Part shown: positions 21,871-32,640 of the stretch, piece after piece
How the letters are laid out: every line of letters starts with the position of its first letter
How positions within the stretch are numbered: position 1 is the stretch's first letter
DNA from: Angiostrongylus vasorum
Lineage: Eukaryota > Nematoda > Chromadorea > Rhabditida > Metastrongylidae
Direction: 5' to 3'
Assembly (NCBI GenBank): GCA_018806985.1
Contig: JADANN010000101.1
Span: forward strand, 1 to 64,000
DNA: 64,000 bases
Made by a program: the position numbers and the translations under genes
Notes under the pieces: generated by a model
Told to the model about the DNA's origin: nothing
What the model saw: the letters and a program-made list of their open reading frames with translations, nothing else
Databases searched by the model: none

Positions 21871-23848
21871 AACGGAAAATGTACTGGGGTACGCACTACT
21901 TGTTAAAACGGGTGTTCCTTGTGTGCAAGTGAGTATTATTGTGAAATATCAACTATTCATGCATTCTAAAATTGTTGCATTGTTAAAGTCAAGCGTTAGG
22001 CGTGACTAACACCTTACGAATGCACGCATTCAATTCCAGTAAGCATCGCAAAGGTGGCTTAATATACATATGTCCATAAAAAATAAGTCGCGGCGGCTGG
22101 GAGTTATATTACGTCAACGTTTTTTATCTGCCTCCATTGGTCTGATGGCAATTTTCTAACATTGGGTCGATAGTGGGTTTGGTTGATAGGGCATGGATTA
22201 AACCAAATCCCACGTGTGTGCTCCAGGACATCACTAATGTGCACTCTTTTTTTGAATCATGCTAATATTTATTAGCATAAAGCCCATTCCCACAATAAGG
22301 GACTCGGACTTGGTGGTTTGAAGTCTATGTGGCTCCTCCCCAGGTTTGGGCCAGGTAGAAAGACGAAAAAAGCGAAATTCGTGTTTCTTTGAGACGTATG
22401 TGGAAATTGTATATGGACTCTGGGTTTGCCGAATTGATATACGCTTACTACTCACTTGTGGAGATGTTCATATTTACGTGCTTGGTGTGTTCGTGCACAC
22501 GTAAATACTATGTTGCACGTAGACTCAAACTGCAACCTCTAATCAGTTAACTGGAACGAACACAGCAGTTCGCCTGGAGCCTCCACCAGAAGGCGGACCA
22601 CTAGTCCGCGCTGGTAAAACACTGAAAGTTATCCGCGACTGCTATGCAGCTGCTACACAAAGAACAAGCTACCCATGCGTATCGATCACCAGAAAGTGTA
22701 GAAATAGTGAACATCACCACCTTATCCTTAGGGGAAGCCCTGATAACTCGGCATTGGGCACGATGATAGCGAGCAGGATCCTGAAGTCCCAAGGCCATTC
22801 AAGGCTGCTTGGAGAAAGATGATGATCTGAACACCTGAATGACCCTTTGAGAAATCGATGATGCAGGCTAGGAGGACTGAATGCAACGCTATCAGACCAC
22901 CTCGACCGACAAAATATATCCCTACTAAGCAGCGCTCATGATACAATGGAGAAAAACTATACCGGAGACTATGGGATAACAGAAGAGTCAGCGGGGTTTA
23001 AAAGCTTTTTAAAAGAACTTTGGTTATGATTAACAATTCTTTTGAACAAGCTAAAAAACCCATATATGAAGCTAAATGTTGGAGAAATGTGAGCCATTGC
23101 TGCCTTTCACAGTACATTATGAATTACTTCCATTGGTCAGGTAGCCGTTAAAAAGAAGCACCATTAGAGAATCGGTAAGTTAACTAAAAAATCTGTTGCA
23201 TGGGCGATTGATGTCATCCAAATAGAAGAGTGCAAATCCTTTGTACGAATCCAGTCGATGACATCTGCACACCAATGCCACATATTTTAAAAAGAACTGT
23301 GTAAGAAACTCTATCTCATTTGGGTCTCATAGTTTTATCTTTAAGAAATGTCGCCAATGAGCTGGAATACGAATAACTAGAACAAAAAAGAAGTTATTAG
23401 TTTCCTACTGAATTTAACTCGTGTAAATCGATCCAGTTCCTATTCGTATTTTGGAGAACTTGTTAGTGCTTCTTTAAGATTGTGCATTTCTCCGTTCACT
23501 GAAGTTACTGTGTTCACTGATCGAACAACTTCTATATAATATTCCCACCGAATATGTAGCCAATTTTTGCAGCGAATTATGGGTTATAAATGAGCAATAA
23601 AAATAACCTTTATAGAGAATTTCCTTATTAATGGATCCTTAGCTGGGTAGCCGTGAAGAAACGTGATGGTTCCTCCAGTGGTTAAAAAGAGCGTGAAATA
23701 AGGACCAAAAAATACCTCGTATTACCCTGCTTAGTAGGCACTCTTGCGATATCGTGTAAATCGGAAATACACTTTGTCCACGTGCATAGGTATATGGCTC
23801 ATGTAAGCATAGATATTTATATGGTTATGGATTATATTTCCACGGATC
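21871..23848. other. Unassigned DNA, possible ancient retroelement trace
   Basis: No supportable gene. At 22615-22800 one plus frame reads KTLKVIRDCYAAATQRTSYP, faintly like a reverse-transcriptase palm helix, but nothing around it confirms this. The minus frames at 22234-22455 and 22728-22946 have no known domain. Confidence 0.25.
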
Positions 23849-23849
23849 T

Positions 23850-25525
23850 CCCTCACATGAGGTTAGTCGCGAGGCTACGTGGCGCGTTCCTGGGTGGCGG
23901 ATAGGGGGTTAATCGCGGACCAAAAGCGATCTTTGCTTCCCTGAGACGTAGGTGGATCCAGGGGATGGACTCCATGTTTCCGTTGCACAGATATGGCACA
24001 CACTTTCTGTATTTGCTAGGCGTATTCATGCATGCGTATGTGGTGCGTTCTCGCTTATGCGGATTGTATTCTACGAGTCAATTCAGCCAAAAGCCTGGAA
24101 TCAAGTGACAGGGAAGAATATGGTAGGCAGTTAGGAGTCGCCTCCAACAAATGAGCTCCGTGTTCACTCTGGGAGAGTCTAACAAGCTACCCGTCAATAT
24201 ATGCAGCCCCACTACCAGAGCCCACCAAGCATTACGTGGGTATAAAAATGGTAAACACAGTAAAAGAAATGAGCCTCATTCCCTGACCCCGAAAGAGTCC
24301 CCAATTCGGCGCGTTGGTTAGGACGAGTAACGAGAGGCTGCTAAAACCTCAGGGCCAATGTAAGCTGCATGGATTGCAAAAGCTAAGGTGACGATCTGTA
24401 CCTACAATGCAAGCACACTTGCATCCGAGTCCTCGATAGAAGACTTGGTCATGCAAGCAAGAAGCATAAGGTACGATGTCATCGGCCTGGCAGAGAAGAC
24501 AAGACGCCACCTATTCAACGCCGTCTATGACACCGGAGAAGAACTGTTCCTTGAAACATGCGACAGTAGAGCTGTCGGCGGCGTCGGCGTTCTGGTCAAC
24601 ACGAGTTTGTCCATGAACATTTACTCATTCGAACAACTAATAACTAGGAATCGGACGTTTACGATTAAAAAGATGTGGATCAACACCGGCTGTGACAATC
24701 ATTGTCGTTTACGCGTCGACATCAAACTATGACGAAGAAGAGGTCAAATCGTTCCATAGGGACTTGGAGAAGTTGTACAGAGAAGACCACACATTCTTCA
24801 AGGTCATCATCGGAAGCTACCCAGTACGAGTATACCCAGCCCCCACGTTCAGAGCCCAGCAAGCTATACGTAAGTATAAAAAAGCTGAAAACAGCAAATG
24901 AAGCGGGCCTCATCCCCTGACCTCGAAAGAGCCTCCACTTCGGCAGCGTTGGGAAGGACGAGTACGGTGAGGCTGCTAAAATTTCAGGGCCAATGGAACT
25001 TGTTGTATAACGAACTAAAGTGACGAAGACCACACATTCTTCAAGGTCATCATTGGAGATTTTAACACCAAGATTGGACTAAGAAGAACGTCTAAAGAAT
25101 ATCGCATTGGGACCCCGGATTAGAATGGAACGAACAGGGTGAGCGGCTCTCTGAGTTTATCATAACGACCAAGGCCATCCAACTTAACTCGCAATTCCAA
25201 AAGCCACAAACTCAACGCTGGACGTGGGAGTATTCCAATGGAGAGTACCATAACGAAATAGACCACATCATAGTAAATAGAAGGTTTTGCCTAACCGATG
25301 TCTCTGTTGTCCCAAAATTCTACATCGGACCAGACCACCGCCTTCTTCGTGCAAGATTCTATTTCTCGCGGAAAGGAGAAAAAAACCGCTTAATTCGAAA
25401 CCGAAGTCCCAGAACCACCATAAACTGGGACTTATTCAACTCATTAGTCGTCTGTTGAAGATGCCGTTGTAGACGACATCGACGAGGAATACGATCGGCT
25501 CATTCAACATCTTCACTTTCAAGGG
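23850..25525 (+). mobile_element. RTE-1 5' leader plus endonuclease domain, internally rearranged
   Basis: The 5' leader (23850-24387) contains GAGGCTACGTGGCGCG and later GAGAGGCTGCTAAAACCTCAG. The apurinic-type endonuclease begins at 24388 with MTICTYNASTLASESSIEDL. It continues with YDVIGLAEKTRR (the catalytic Glu region), GVGVLVNTSLSMNIYSFEQL, YASTSNYDEEEVKSFHRDLE and IIGDFNTKIG. A second piece of 5' leader (about 24812-25024) is inserted after HTFFKVIIGS. The coding sequence then restarts with a repeat of the DHTFFKVIIG codons, giving a direct repeat of about 29 nt. The linker breaks at about 25525. Frameshifts at 24690 and beyond make it inactive. Confidence 0.8.
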
Positions 25526-26290
25526 AATCCGTGACTATCAAGGTTTCCATGACTGATTCTATCTCATTTGAGTCAAATGCCTTGTTTAAATCGATGAAAG
25601 TGGGACAGAGCGGTCATTTGTACTCTAGCGATACTTCAATGAGTCTTGTCAAAGTGTGGATGTGGTCCATCGTACCAAATCCCTTTCGAAATCCTGCTTG
25701 CTCATATGGCTGTCCTCCTTCGTCCAGTGTTCTGTCAATCCCTTTTAAGATGACTCGAGTGAAGAGTTTGTAGACGACATACAGCAAGCAGATTGGGCGA
25801 TAGTTGCCAATATCGTGGCGGTCACCGTTCTTGAACATTAGCACGGTCTTACTGGTCTTCCATTGAGTATTGACCTTACATTCAGACAGGTAACATGTGC
25901 AGAGATGAGCCAGTGCGTGTACGAGGACTGGCGGAAGGTTCTTCAGGTGTTCAGATCTTATCCCGTTCGGATCTGATGCTGTTCGATTTTTCACCGATGA
26001 AATGGCATATCGGATTTCGGAAGGGAGAACTGGTGGTACAACATATCCATCCTCTTTATTTCATATGACGGAAGGTGGACGAGGCTATCGAAGAGATCTG
26101 AGTAGTATTCGTGAAAGATTTTCTCCATTGCCTTTCTGCACGCTGCAACACCAAATTGGCGCGCAGAAATAGAGAGTCCATGCCGTGGATACACCTGCGT
26201 CTCAGAGAAACATACGGTCGCTTTTTGCTCTGCGCTTAGCTCCATATCAGCAACCAGGGGATCCGCCACGTAGCTTCACGAATAACCAGC
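25526..26290 (-). mobile_element. Inverted RTE-1 fragment: 5' leader fused to reverse transcriptase
   Basis: Minus-strand piece in which 5' leader sequence (MADPLVADMELSAEQKATVC; compare the leader at 51.9-52.0 kb) runs directly into the middle of the reverse transcriptase (KAMEKIFHEYYSDLFDSLVH). KNRTASDPNGIRSEHLKNLP, NYRPICLLYVVYKLFTRVIL and PYEQAGFRKGFGTMDHIHTL follow. The whole endonuclease and most of the linker are missing, so this is an internally deleted derivative. The same fusion occurs at 49442-50200. Confidence 0.82.
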
Positions 26291-27790
26291 TCGACATCCC
26301 TGATAAGAGGGACTTCCGTGGCTGTGGAGAATACCATAACCAAATAGACTACATTATAGTAAACTGAAGGTTTTGCCCAGGCGATGTCGCTGTTGTCCCA
26401 CAATTTGCACGGGATCAGATCACTGCCTTTTTAGTACAAGACTCCATTTCTCGCAGAAAGGAGGAAAAGCCGCTAAATTCAAAAATGAGGCCCCAAAAGC
26501 ACTACAAATTGGAACTTATTCAACTCATTTGTTGGCTGTTGGGGAAGATGCCGTTGTAGATAACATCGACATAGAAAACGATTGGCTCATCCAACATCTT
26601 CACAAGTCTGATGGACCACATCCACACGATAACAAGGCTCACGGAAGTATCGCAAGAGTAGAAAAAGACCGCTCTGTCTCACTTTCCTCGATTTACAGAA
26701 GGCCCTTGATCCAACTGAGATAGAAGCAGCTTCGTGAGCTGTACAAGAATTTCACAACCAAGATATCACCATTCTACAACGATATTTACGTTGACGTCAA
26801 AACAGGAGTTAGGCAAGGCGATACCATCTCGCCAAAATTATTTACCGCCATCCTCCAAAACGTCATGCGAGCATAGGAATGGGATAATATGGGAGTGAAA
26901 ATCGATGGTTGATAGTTATATCATCTTCGTTTTGCTGATGACATCGTCCTTATAACACTAAACATTAGCCAAGCGGAACGTATGCTTTTTCGACTTTGAT
27001 AGAGGCTGTGGAAAGTTTGGTCTTCAACTAAATCTCACAGAAAGAATGTTCATGAGGAACGGATTGGTTTCATATGCCCCATTCACGCTCAACGGAACCA
27101 GTATCTCCGCATGCTCCAGTTATGTCTATATAGATCGGGAAATCAATATGACGAACGAATTAGCTAACGAGCTGAGCAGAAGGAAACGAGCGGCTTGGCG
27201 AGCTTTCATGAGCATCGAGGATGTATTGAACAAAAACAACGAATTCCCGACTCCGTGCCCATCTTTTCGACCCAAGGGTACTTCCTGCCGTAAAGTATGC
27301 GCCAGAAACTTGGGTAAAAACGATGAAAGATCACCCAGCGTTATTGAAGTCGCAGTCAAAAGGACGCTGCTAGGAGTATCCCGTTTCACACAGCTAAGGG
27401 AAGGGGTCCGAAGCTCCAACCTACGTCAACGATCGAAAATCGAAGATGCCGTTCTGTATGCCAAACAGTCGAAGATAAGGTGGGCCGGACACGTAATGCG
27501 TGTGAACGACAACCGATGGCCAGGAGCCGTTAGTGACTGGATTCCTCGGGATGTTAAACGCACCGCAGGAAGACCACCGACCCTATGGCCAGTGTTCTTC
27601 ACGAAGAGCCTAGACGAAAGATATGATGCTCGACAAGTTCCTGGGGCGAGCGGAACCAACTTTTGTACTCTTGCACGCGACAGGGAAAAAGTGGAACATT
27701 TACTGCCGCCCGCTCGAATCACTAGACCATCAACGGGACTACAGGTGGTAGAGGTAATGGATTATATTTTGCAGGTCGACAAACCAAATG
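26291..27790 (+). mobile_element. RTE-1 fragment: linker joined to palm, thumb and C-terminal region
   Basis: The forward linker (WQYHNQIDYIIVN-type start, then GKAAKFKNEAPKALQIGTYS) breaks at about 26610 and resumes in the reverse-transcriptase palm. The stretch lost here is roughly the one lying inverted just upstream. A FADD-type box is at about 26928-26942 (frameshifted). The longest frame in the window, 27046-27846 (266 codons), is the C-terminal region, with RWAGHVMRVNDNRWPGAVSD, RTAGRPPTLWPVFF and ARDREKVEHLL. It is transposon, not host. Confidence 0.85.
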
Positions 27791-27859
27791 TATCCAAACC
27801 AGTGTATAAAGGGTTAAAGAAAACGTCTCGACATTTCCTCTCATAGCCTCTATGACAGC

Positions 27860-28135
27860 GGTGGAAAAAGCCTGACAAACTAAAATGTTTTCGGCATAGA
27901 ACTAAAAGAAGAACCTCATTGCCTCTATCCCAGAAAGTCCTCAGTACCGCAGCATATGCTTGAATAAGTATGGAGATAGTGCTAAAGTCTCAGGATCACT
28001 CAAACCTGCTTTAATTTGAAAAAGATTACGGTGGTGACGATCTGTGCTTAGAGCGCAATCATATCAGTATCGAAATCCTCTATCAAAGACTTGACGATGC
28101 AAATTAAGAAGATCAATGGCAACATACGTACCAGG
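27860..28135 (+). mobile_element. RTE-1 5' leader and start of endonuclease, degenerate
   Basis: Diverged copy of the leader (GAACCTCATTGCCTC, GAAAGTCCTCAG, GCTAAAGTCTCAGG) followed by the endonuclease start (GTGACGATCTGTGCTTAGA, then a sequence equivalent to SESSIEDLTMQIKKI). It is placed directly behind the 3' end of another RTE-1 fragment. Confidence 0.65.
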
Positions 28136-28397
28136 ACGAACTGCTGCTCAAAATACAAACTATACAGATGATGAAAGAACAGGAATATTGTTTTCTTGAA
28201 TATGAAGGAAGTTGTACATAAATCTACAAAACAATCGCACAATCCGCTTCTCGTTTGTCGCTCAGAAGCACTTTATTTAATTCAATCTGAACAGATTTTC
28301 TGGTGGTGCAGTCAGCAAGTGCTACCTTGTCCGATTTAAGCAATACCCCGTCAAGTGTTTCTATATCAAATATCGAAACATGAGATTTAGCGTGATA

Positions 28398-28677
28398 AGC
28401 GACGCGTGTGGCGCAGTGGTCGGAGGCGCCTTGTAATACACACGTGCGATCGATCCCCGTGCCCTGGCCCACCAAGCCTTCCATCTCTCCGGGTTCGACA
28501 AATTGGCACTATAGTTGTCTGGGACGATAGCAGCACTGGCTTCATACATCGGTATGCCACCGTGAGTCATTGTAAAGGCCAAATACGCATTCAGTCACCT
28601 CCAAAAAGATGCTTAATAAGGTCGCATGCATTGCGCATCCCTCAGGAATTGATCAACGCCGAAAGCTTTATCCTTTA
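28398..28677 (+). mobile_element. SINE-A copy, best preserved
   Basis: The head reads GCGTGTGGCGCAGTGGTCGG. Its TGGCGCAGTGG matches the A-box consensus (TRGYNNANNNG) exactly. About 30 nt on, GATCGATCC matches the B-box consensus (GWTCRANNC) exactly. The body continues with CCAAGCCTTCCATCTCTCC and ends in GATCAACGCCGAAAGCTTTA and TCCTTTAGTA. Paired, correctly spaced pol III boxes make this a tRNA-derived SINE. It is not an independent tRNA gene, because the cloverleaf cannot be closed from what I see. Confidence 0.82.
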
Positions 28678-28679
28678 GT

Positions 28680-30130
28680 ATAGGTGGAAGATTTTAAAGA
28701 AACAATTCAAACAACTAGTAAACTGGAACACGGTTCAATGAGTGATCGTAGAAGAAATGATGTTCGAAAAATTTGTAGGCAGCAATTGTGAAATAAAAGA
28801 AGGGCATTTCTTTTTAACATGTGTGACAGTCAACTACAGACTTCGGAAAAAAATGTAAACCCGGGACATCTCACAAATAGTGTTATCAGTACTAGTGGCG
28901 ATCACAGTAAATAGTTGAAACGACAGTGATTACACGATAGTAGTGGCCAATAAGATCGAATACATTAAAAATCCGTACCCAAGCCAAGGCATACGATAGT
29001 CCTTTGCAGTTAAATAATAAAGTTAAAGAAACAGTGTTTTAAAGAGCCAAAGGATTTGCAGCTTTGAGGTTGAGAAAGCAGAAAAAAAGAACAAAGAAGA
29101 AGAGGAAGAAAAAAAGCAACAAGGATTGTTTTTAGCATTGTTTGAAAAACTGACATGGAGCACCCAGTTTAATAAAAACCGTAGGAAAATTGGAGAACGT
29201 GTTCACCTTTGGTTTCTTTTCCGGAAATTTTCGAGCCATTTAAGTGGATAAACAATTTGAAGTTAAATGCAGACAAATAATTGAACAAATAACTGAGAAA
29301 AGATCTTTAGTACTAGACAACAGGTCGTTGTGGTGATTCATGAAATACGCCATGCTTTGGGCCCACTCATTCACGGAAAATCAGATCGGATTTTCCCTTT
29401 GGGAATATGGGATTCCTTCATTCCATTAATCGTTAATGAAAGACGAATTACAAAAAAAAATGCCACTAGCTTCTAAAACATTGCAAATGTTCAATAATCC
29501 GTTAATGACAGAGGAGCCACTGCTACGCAAAAATCAGTGGATGTATCCCATTTGTTTGCAAATATAGTGCCAATGTTCATAAATATTCATACAAGCTCAT
29601 TAAATGCTGTTCATAATGATGTTAACGAGAAGGCGGAGCATAGTCCAAAATTTCACAAAAAAGTAAAAGTAGCTTGCAACAGTGTTCAGAAAACAACTTA
29701 TTGGAATTAACAACGCTTTTTGCACTCACAGACATGCAACCTTTAAATTACAAATCCTTCAAAATGTTTTTTGGAAGAAAGTACACAGATTTAGTAAGAA
29801 TAAAAAAGAACAGTCATGGAGATTTGACTGAATTTCGAACTATTGCAACCGCATACGTTAGATAGGTATTGATTAACGGCGATTTAGTGTCAAGACATTA
29901 GCGACAGTTTTTTTTCCTTCCTTTCAAATCATCAGCATCAGTGTTTCATAGAAGAGCAGCGGGAAACGAACAAATTCTTACTGCCAAAAAAACCATGAGT
30001 ATAAGCAAGAGAATTCTCATCAGTGGAAAAATATTTAAAAATCTTATTTTTTTAAAGAAAGGCACACATACGGAATTTGACTGTTGATAAAAGGGAAACA
30101 AAAAACCCAGATTCCTTTGATGAAAAAAAC
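28680..30130. other. Unassigned A+T-rich DNA
   Basis: I see no gene. A purine-rich run lies at about 29060-29115, and a 63-codon plus frame at 29674-29865 has no recognised domain. Confidence 0.4.
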
Positions 30131-30134
30131 TCAC

Positions 30135-30238
30135 CCAATAAAGATTGCGAGTAACTCGAATACAACCGCTAGCAACGGAAAAATGCCATATTCGACAAAC
30201 GCCATTGCTGTTGAGCTGATAATGCCAAACACAACTAG
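30135..30238 (-). other. Putative membrane-protein exon
   Basis: 104-nt minus-strand segment between a TTTGTCAG acceptor and a strong GTGAGT donor. It encodes a hydrophobic stretch (LVVFGIISSTAMAFVEYGIF and PLLAVVFELLAIFIG) in phase 0 at its start and phase 2 at its end. The EY pair before a final helix recalls the EW pair of the DRAM-like terminal exon at 9.1-9.4 kb, so a diverged paralogue of that gene is possible. I found no neighbouring exons. Confidence 0.35.
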
Positions 30239-30374
30239 CTGACAAAGCACCGTATCTTCAGCGAACGACGCCTATTGATACCACCCCATGTAGACACACA
30301 AATCACCAGGATTCCACTCGACAAACATTGTGCGTGTCTCTGGCTGTTTATATTTACGTATATATACGTGTTTG

Positions 30375-30652
30375 TAGGGGCGGCTGTAGTGCCGTGGTAA
30401 GAGGCGCCTTGTGATACACATGGGATCGATCTACGCTCCCGAGGCTCACCAAGCCCTCCATCCCTCCGGGTTCTGCAAATTGGCACCAGACTTGTCGGGA
30501 AGGATAGCAACACTGGCTCGATACATCGGTAGGCGGCCGCAAGTCATTGTAAAGGCCAGATTTGCATTCAATCACCTCAAGCAATGCTTAATGAAGTCGA
30601 ATTTATGGTGCATCTATCGAGTGATAGATCCACGTCGAGAAACTCCTTTAAT
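30375..30652 (+). mobile_element. SINE-A copy
   Basis: Forward copy with a partly decayed A-box (TGTAGTGCCGTGGTAAG) and a B-box-like GGGATCGATCTACG. The body has CCAAGCCCTCCATCCCTCC and ACCAGACTTGTCGGGAAGG, and the tail is degraded (CACGTCGAGAAACTCCTTTA). A 143-codon frame across it is accidental. Confidence 0.72.
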
Positions 30653-31263
30653 GTTTGTACATATCCGTGTACGTATCGCCGTGTGTGTGAGTCGGAAGAA
30701 GGAGGAGCGGTATTTCTACGTTTTGTGTGTCTGTATTTGCGTGTGTATGTATGCCTGTATGTGGAAAGACGAAACGTTACCATCCAACACATCAAACATC
30801 TCTAAACGAACGGCCCGTTTAGATAGGAAGCATCTTCTATAATGACACTCCTATTGAATTCCATAAATAAATCGAATCCTAAATGAATACTAAAGCAATA
30901 TAATAATAGCCTCGGCTGAACACGCTAACAAAAATTGCCTACTAAAGAGAATAAAAAAATAAATATGTAAAAGTTTTTTGCAAAGCATTGTTGCTGATAT
31001 TTTACCAGGATTAAAACTCTGCCAAAAAAAAGTTGTAACATATACACAGTTAATTGTTCCTTCGGTGTTCGGACAAAAAATTCCGCTATGGCTTCGGTGT
31101 TGCTTCATGGAACGAAAAAAATTCTAGGAAAACATCGAGGTCAGTACGCTCTGTTCTAATGGCTTCATGGAAATCAGTAACCGATTTGCAATTTCACTTT
31201 TCTTGAAAGTATTTTAGCACAAACTGTCTTTTTTCGAAATCCGTACTATAACAAACAAAGTTT
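30653..31263. other. Unassigned DNA
   Basis: A GT-rich patch lies at about 30670-30760. I see no supportable gene. Confidence 0.4.
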
Positions 31264-31540
31264 TAAAAGCTCTCGGCGTTGACGAGTCCCTGAGGAATGC
31301 GCCATGCATTCGACTTAATTAAGTGTCGTTTGGAGGTGATTAAATGCATATCTGGCCTTTAGAATGACTCGCGGTGGTAGCCTACCGAAGTATCGAGCCA
31401 GTAATGCCATCCTGTTAGATACGCCTGGTACCAATTTGCAGACCCCGGAGGGATGGAAGGCTTGGTGGGGCATGGGCGCCGGGATCGATTCCACGTGTGT
31501 TGCAGGGCGCTCTCCGATCACTGCGCCAAAAGCGCCCCTA
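31264..31540 (-). mobile_element. SINE-A copy
   Basis: Reverse copy. The minus strand has GGCGCAGTGATCGG (A-box with one change) and GGAATCGATCCCGGCG (a B-box match), followed by the usual body and the tail AACGCCGAGAGC. It ends about 60 nt before the mariner remnant. Confidence 0.78.
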
Positions 31541-31599
31541 TCGTGACGTATATAATTGGAAATTCATTTTATACTCTACTTTTCTGTGTAGTCAGATCG

Positions 31600-32640
31600 T
31601 AATATAGGTTGTTTCTGAGAAATTTCAAATTTTCGAATTCAGGATGTCAAAAGAGCAGATTAAGCAAATCAACTTCTACGGATTCAAACTCGACTTGCGC
31701 AGCGCGAATGGCTCGAAACATAATGATGATAATGAGGTATGGAGCCAAGGAAATGTTAACGAACGCACAGTGCGGCATCAGCTTGGAAAATTCCGTCGAG
31801 GAAAATTCGACCTCGAAGACAAGAAGAGTGGTCATGGAGGCTGCTCTTCCATTGACAATGATGAGTTGAAAGTTTCCCTATAAGCATATAAATGTATAAC
31901 TGTTTATGAAATTTCAGAAGGACTCGCGAGGAACATCTTAACTGTTTCGGGCCATCCAAAGGAAATTTAAAAAGTGGAAGAATCTGCACAAATGGATCCC
32001 GTACGGATTTTATGGCAATTAAAGAAATCGTCGGCATTCCTTCTACGTAACAAGAATAACGCGTTTCCTAACCGTATGGTAATGTGTGACAAGAACTGGA
32101 TCATAAGACATCTTGTGACGATTAGCCAGTGCTTCGACGGCGATGAAGTTTCGCAGCAATGTCCAGATCAGAAATTGCACCAAAGGAAGGTCACGGTGAC
32201 GTTTGGAGGGCTACAGCTGGTTTCATTCATCGAAAGCTCGTGAATTCGAGTGAAACGATTACGGCGAAGAAGTATGCACAGAAGATTGGCGAAGTGTACC
32301 AAATACTTTAATGGTTGCGCCTGTCATGTGTTAACAAACAGAGACTACTCTTTCTCCACAATAACGCATTGCCGCACTTCGCATTGCCGACGGTGCAACG
32401 GTTGAACAAGTTGGGATGTGAGACTCTGTCTCGTCTATCATACTCGTCAAAGCTCTCGCATATCGCCTACTTCTTTTTTCCGAGCATCTCATTAACTTCC
32501 TATGCAATACATCAGAGAGCATTGTCTGCTCGAGAAAAGATTCTATAATGTTAATGAACTAGTACAATCTGACAAGGCAGATTAAACGTGTATTGCAGCA
32601 GAATGCGAGAAGCCACATCCGACAAAACAATGAAAAAAAA
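31600..32640 (+). mobile_element. Degenerate mariner transposon (Hsmar1/bandit-like)
   Basis: Frame fragments of a Tc1/mariner transposase occur in order. The N-terminal helix-turn-helix region is at 31644-31883 (VNERTVRHQLGKFRRGKFDL, then DNDELK). The first catalytic block follows with MVMCDKNWI (32065-32110), then QRKVTVTFGGLQL and a SETITAKKYAQKIG-type segment. The last block is RLLFLHNNALPHFALPTVQR. Mariners use a DDD triad. The first Asp is kept, but the second site reads HNN instead of HDN, and the third block (YSSKLSHIAYFFF) lacks the Asp pair. With frameshifts as well, it is dead. A TATAGGTTGTTTCTGAG sequence at about 31602 may be the left terminal repeat. I found no matching right end. 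Confidence 0.82.

Noticed and set aside
22601..22800. Additional LINE reverse-transcriptase fragment
   Set aside because: Only a short KVIRDCY-like peptide resembles a palm helix; no catalytic box or neighbouring motif was found.
27046..27846. 266-codon frame as a host gene
   Set aside because: Its sequence (RWAGHVMRVNDNRW, GRPPTLWPVFF) is the C-terminal region of the RTE-1 polyprotein, repeated in the same order in the other RTE-1 fragments.
28398..28470. Independent tRNA gene suggested by A- and B-boxes
   Set aside because: The same 280-bp unit occurs about ten times with body and tail attached, and no clean cloverleaf closes. These are SINE heads.
30411..30842. 143-codon plus frame as a gene
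   Set aside because: Its first half is read through a SINE-A copy and the second through a GT-rich stretch; no conserved protein features.
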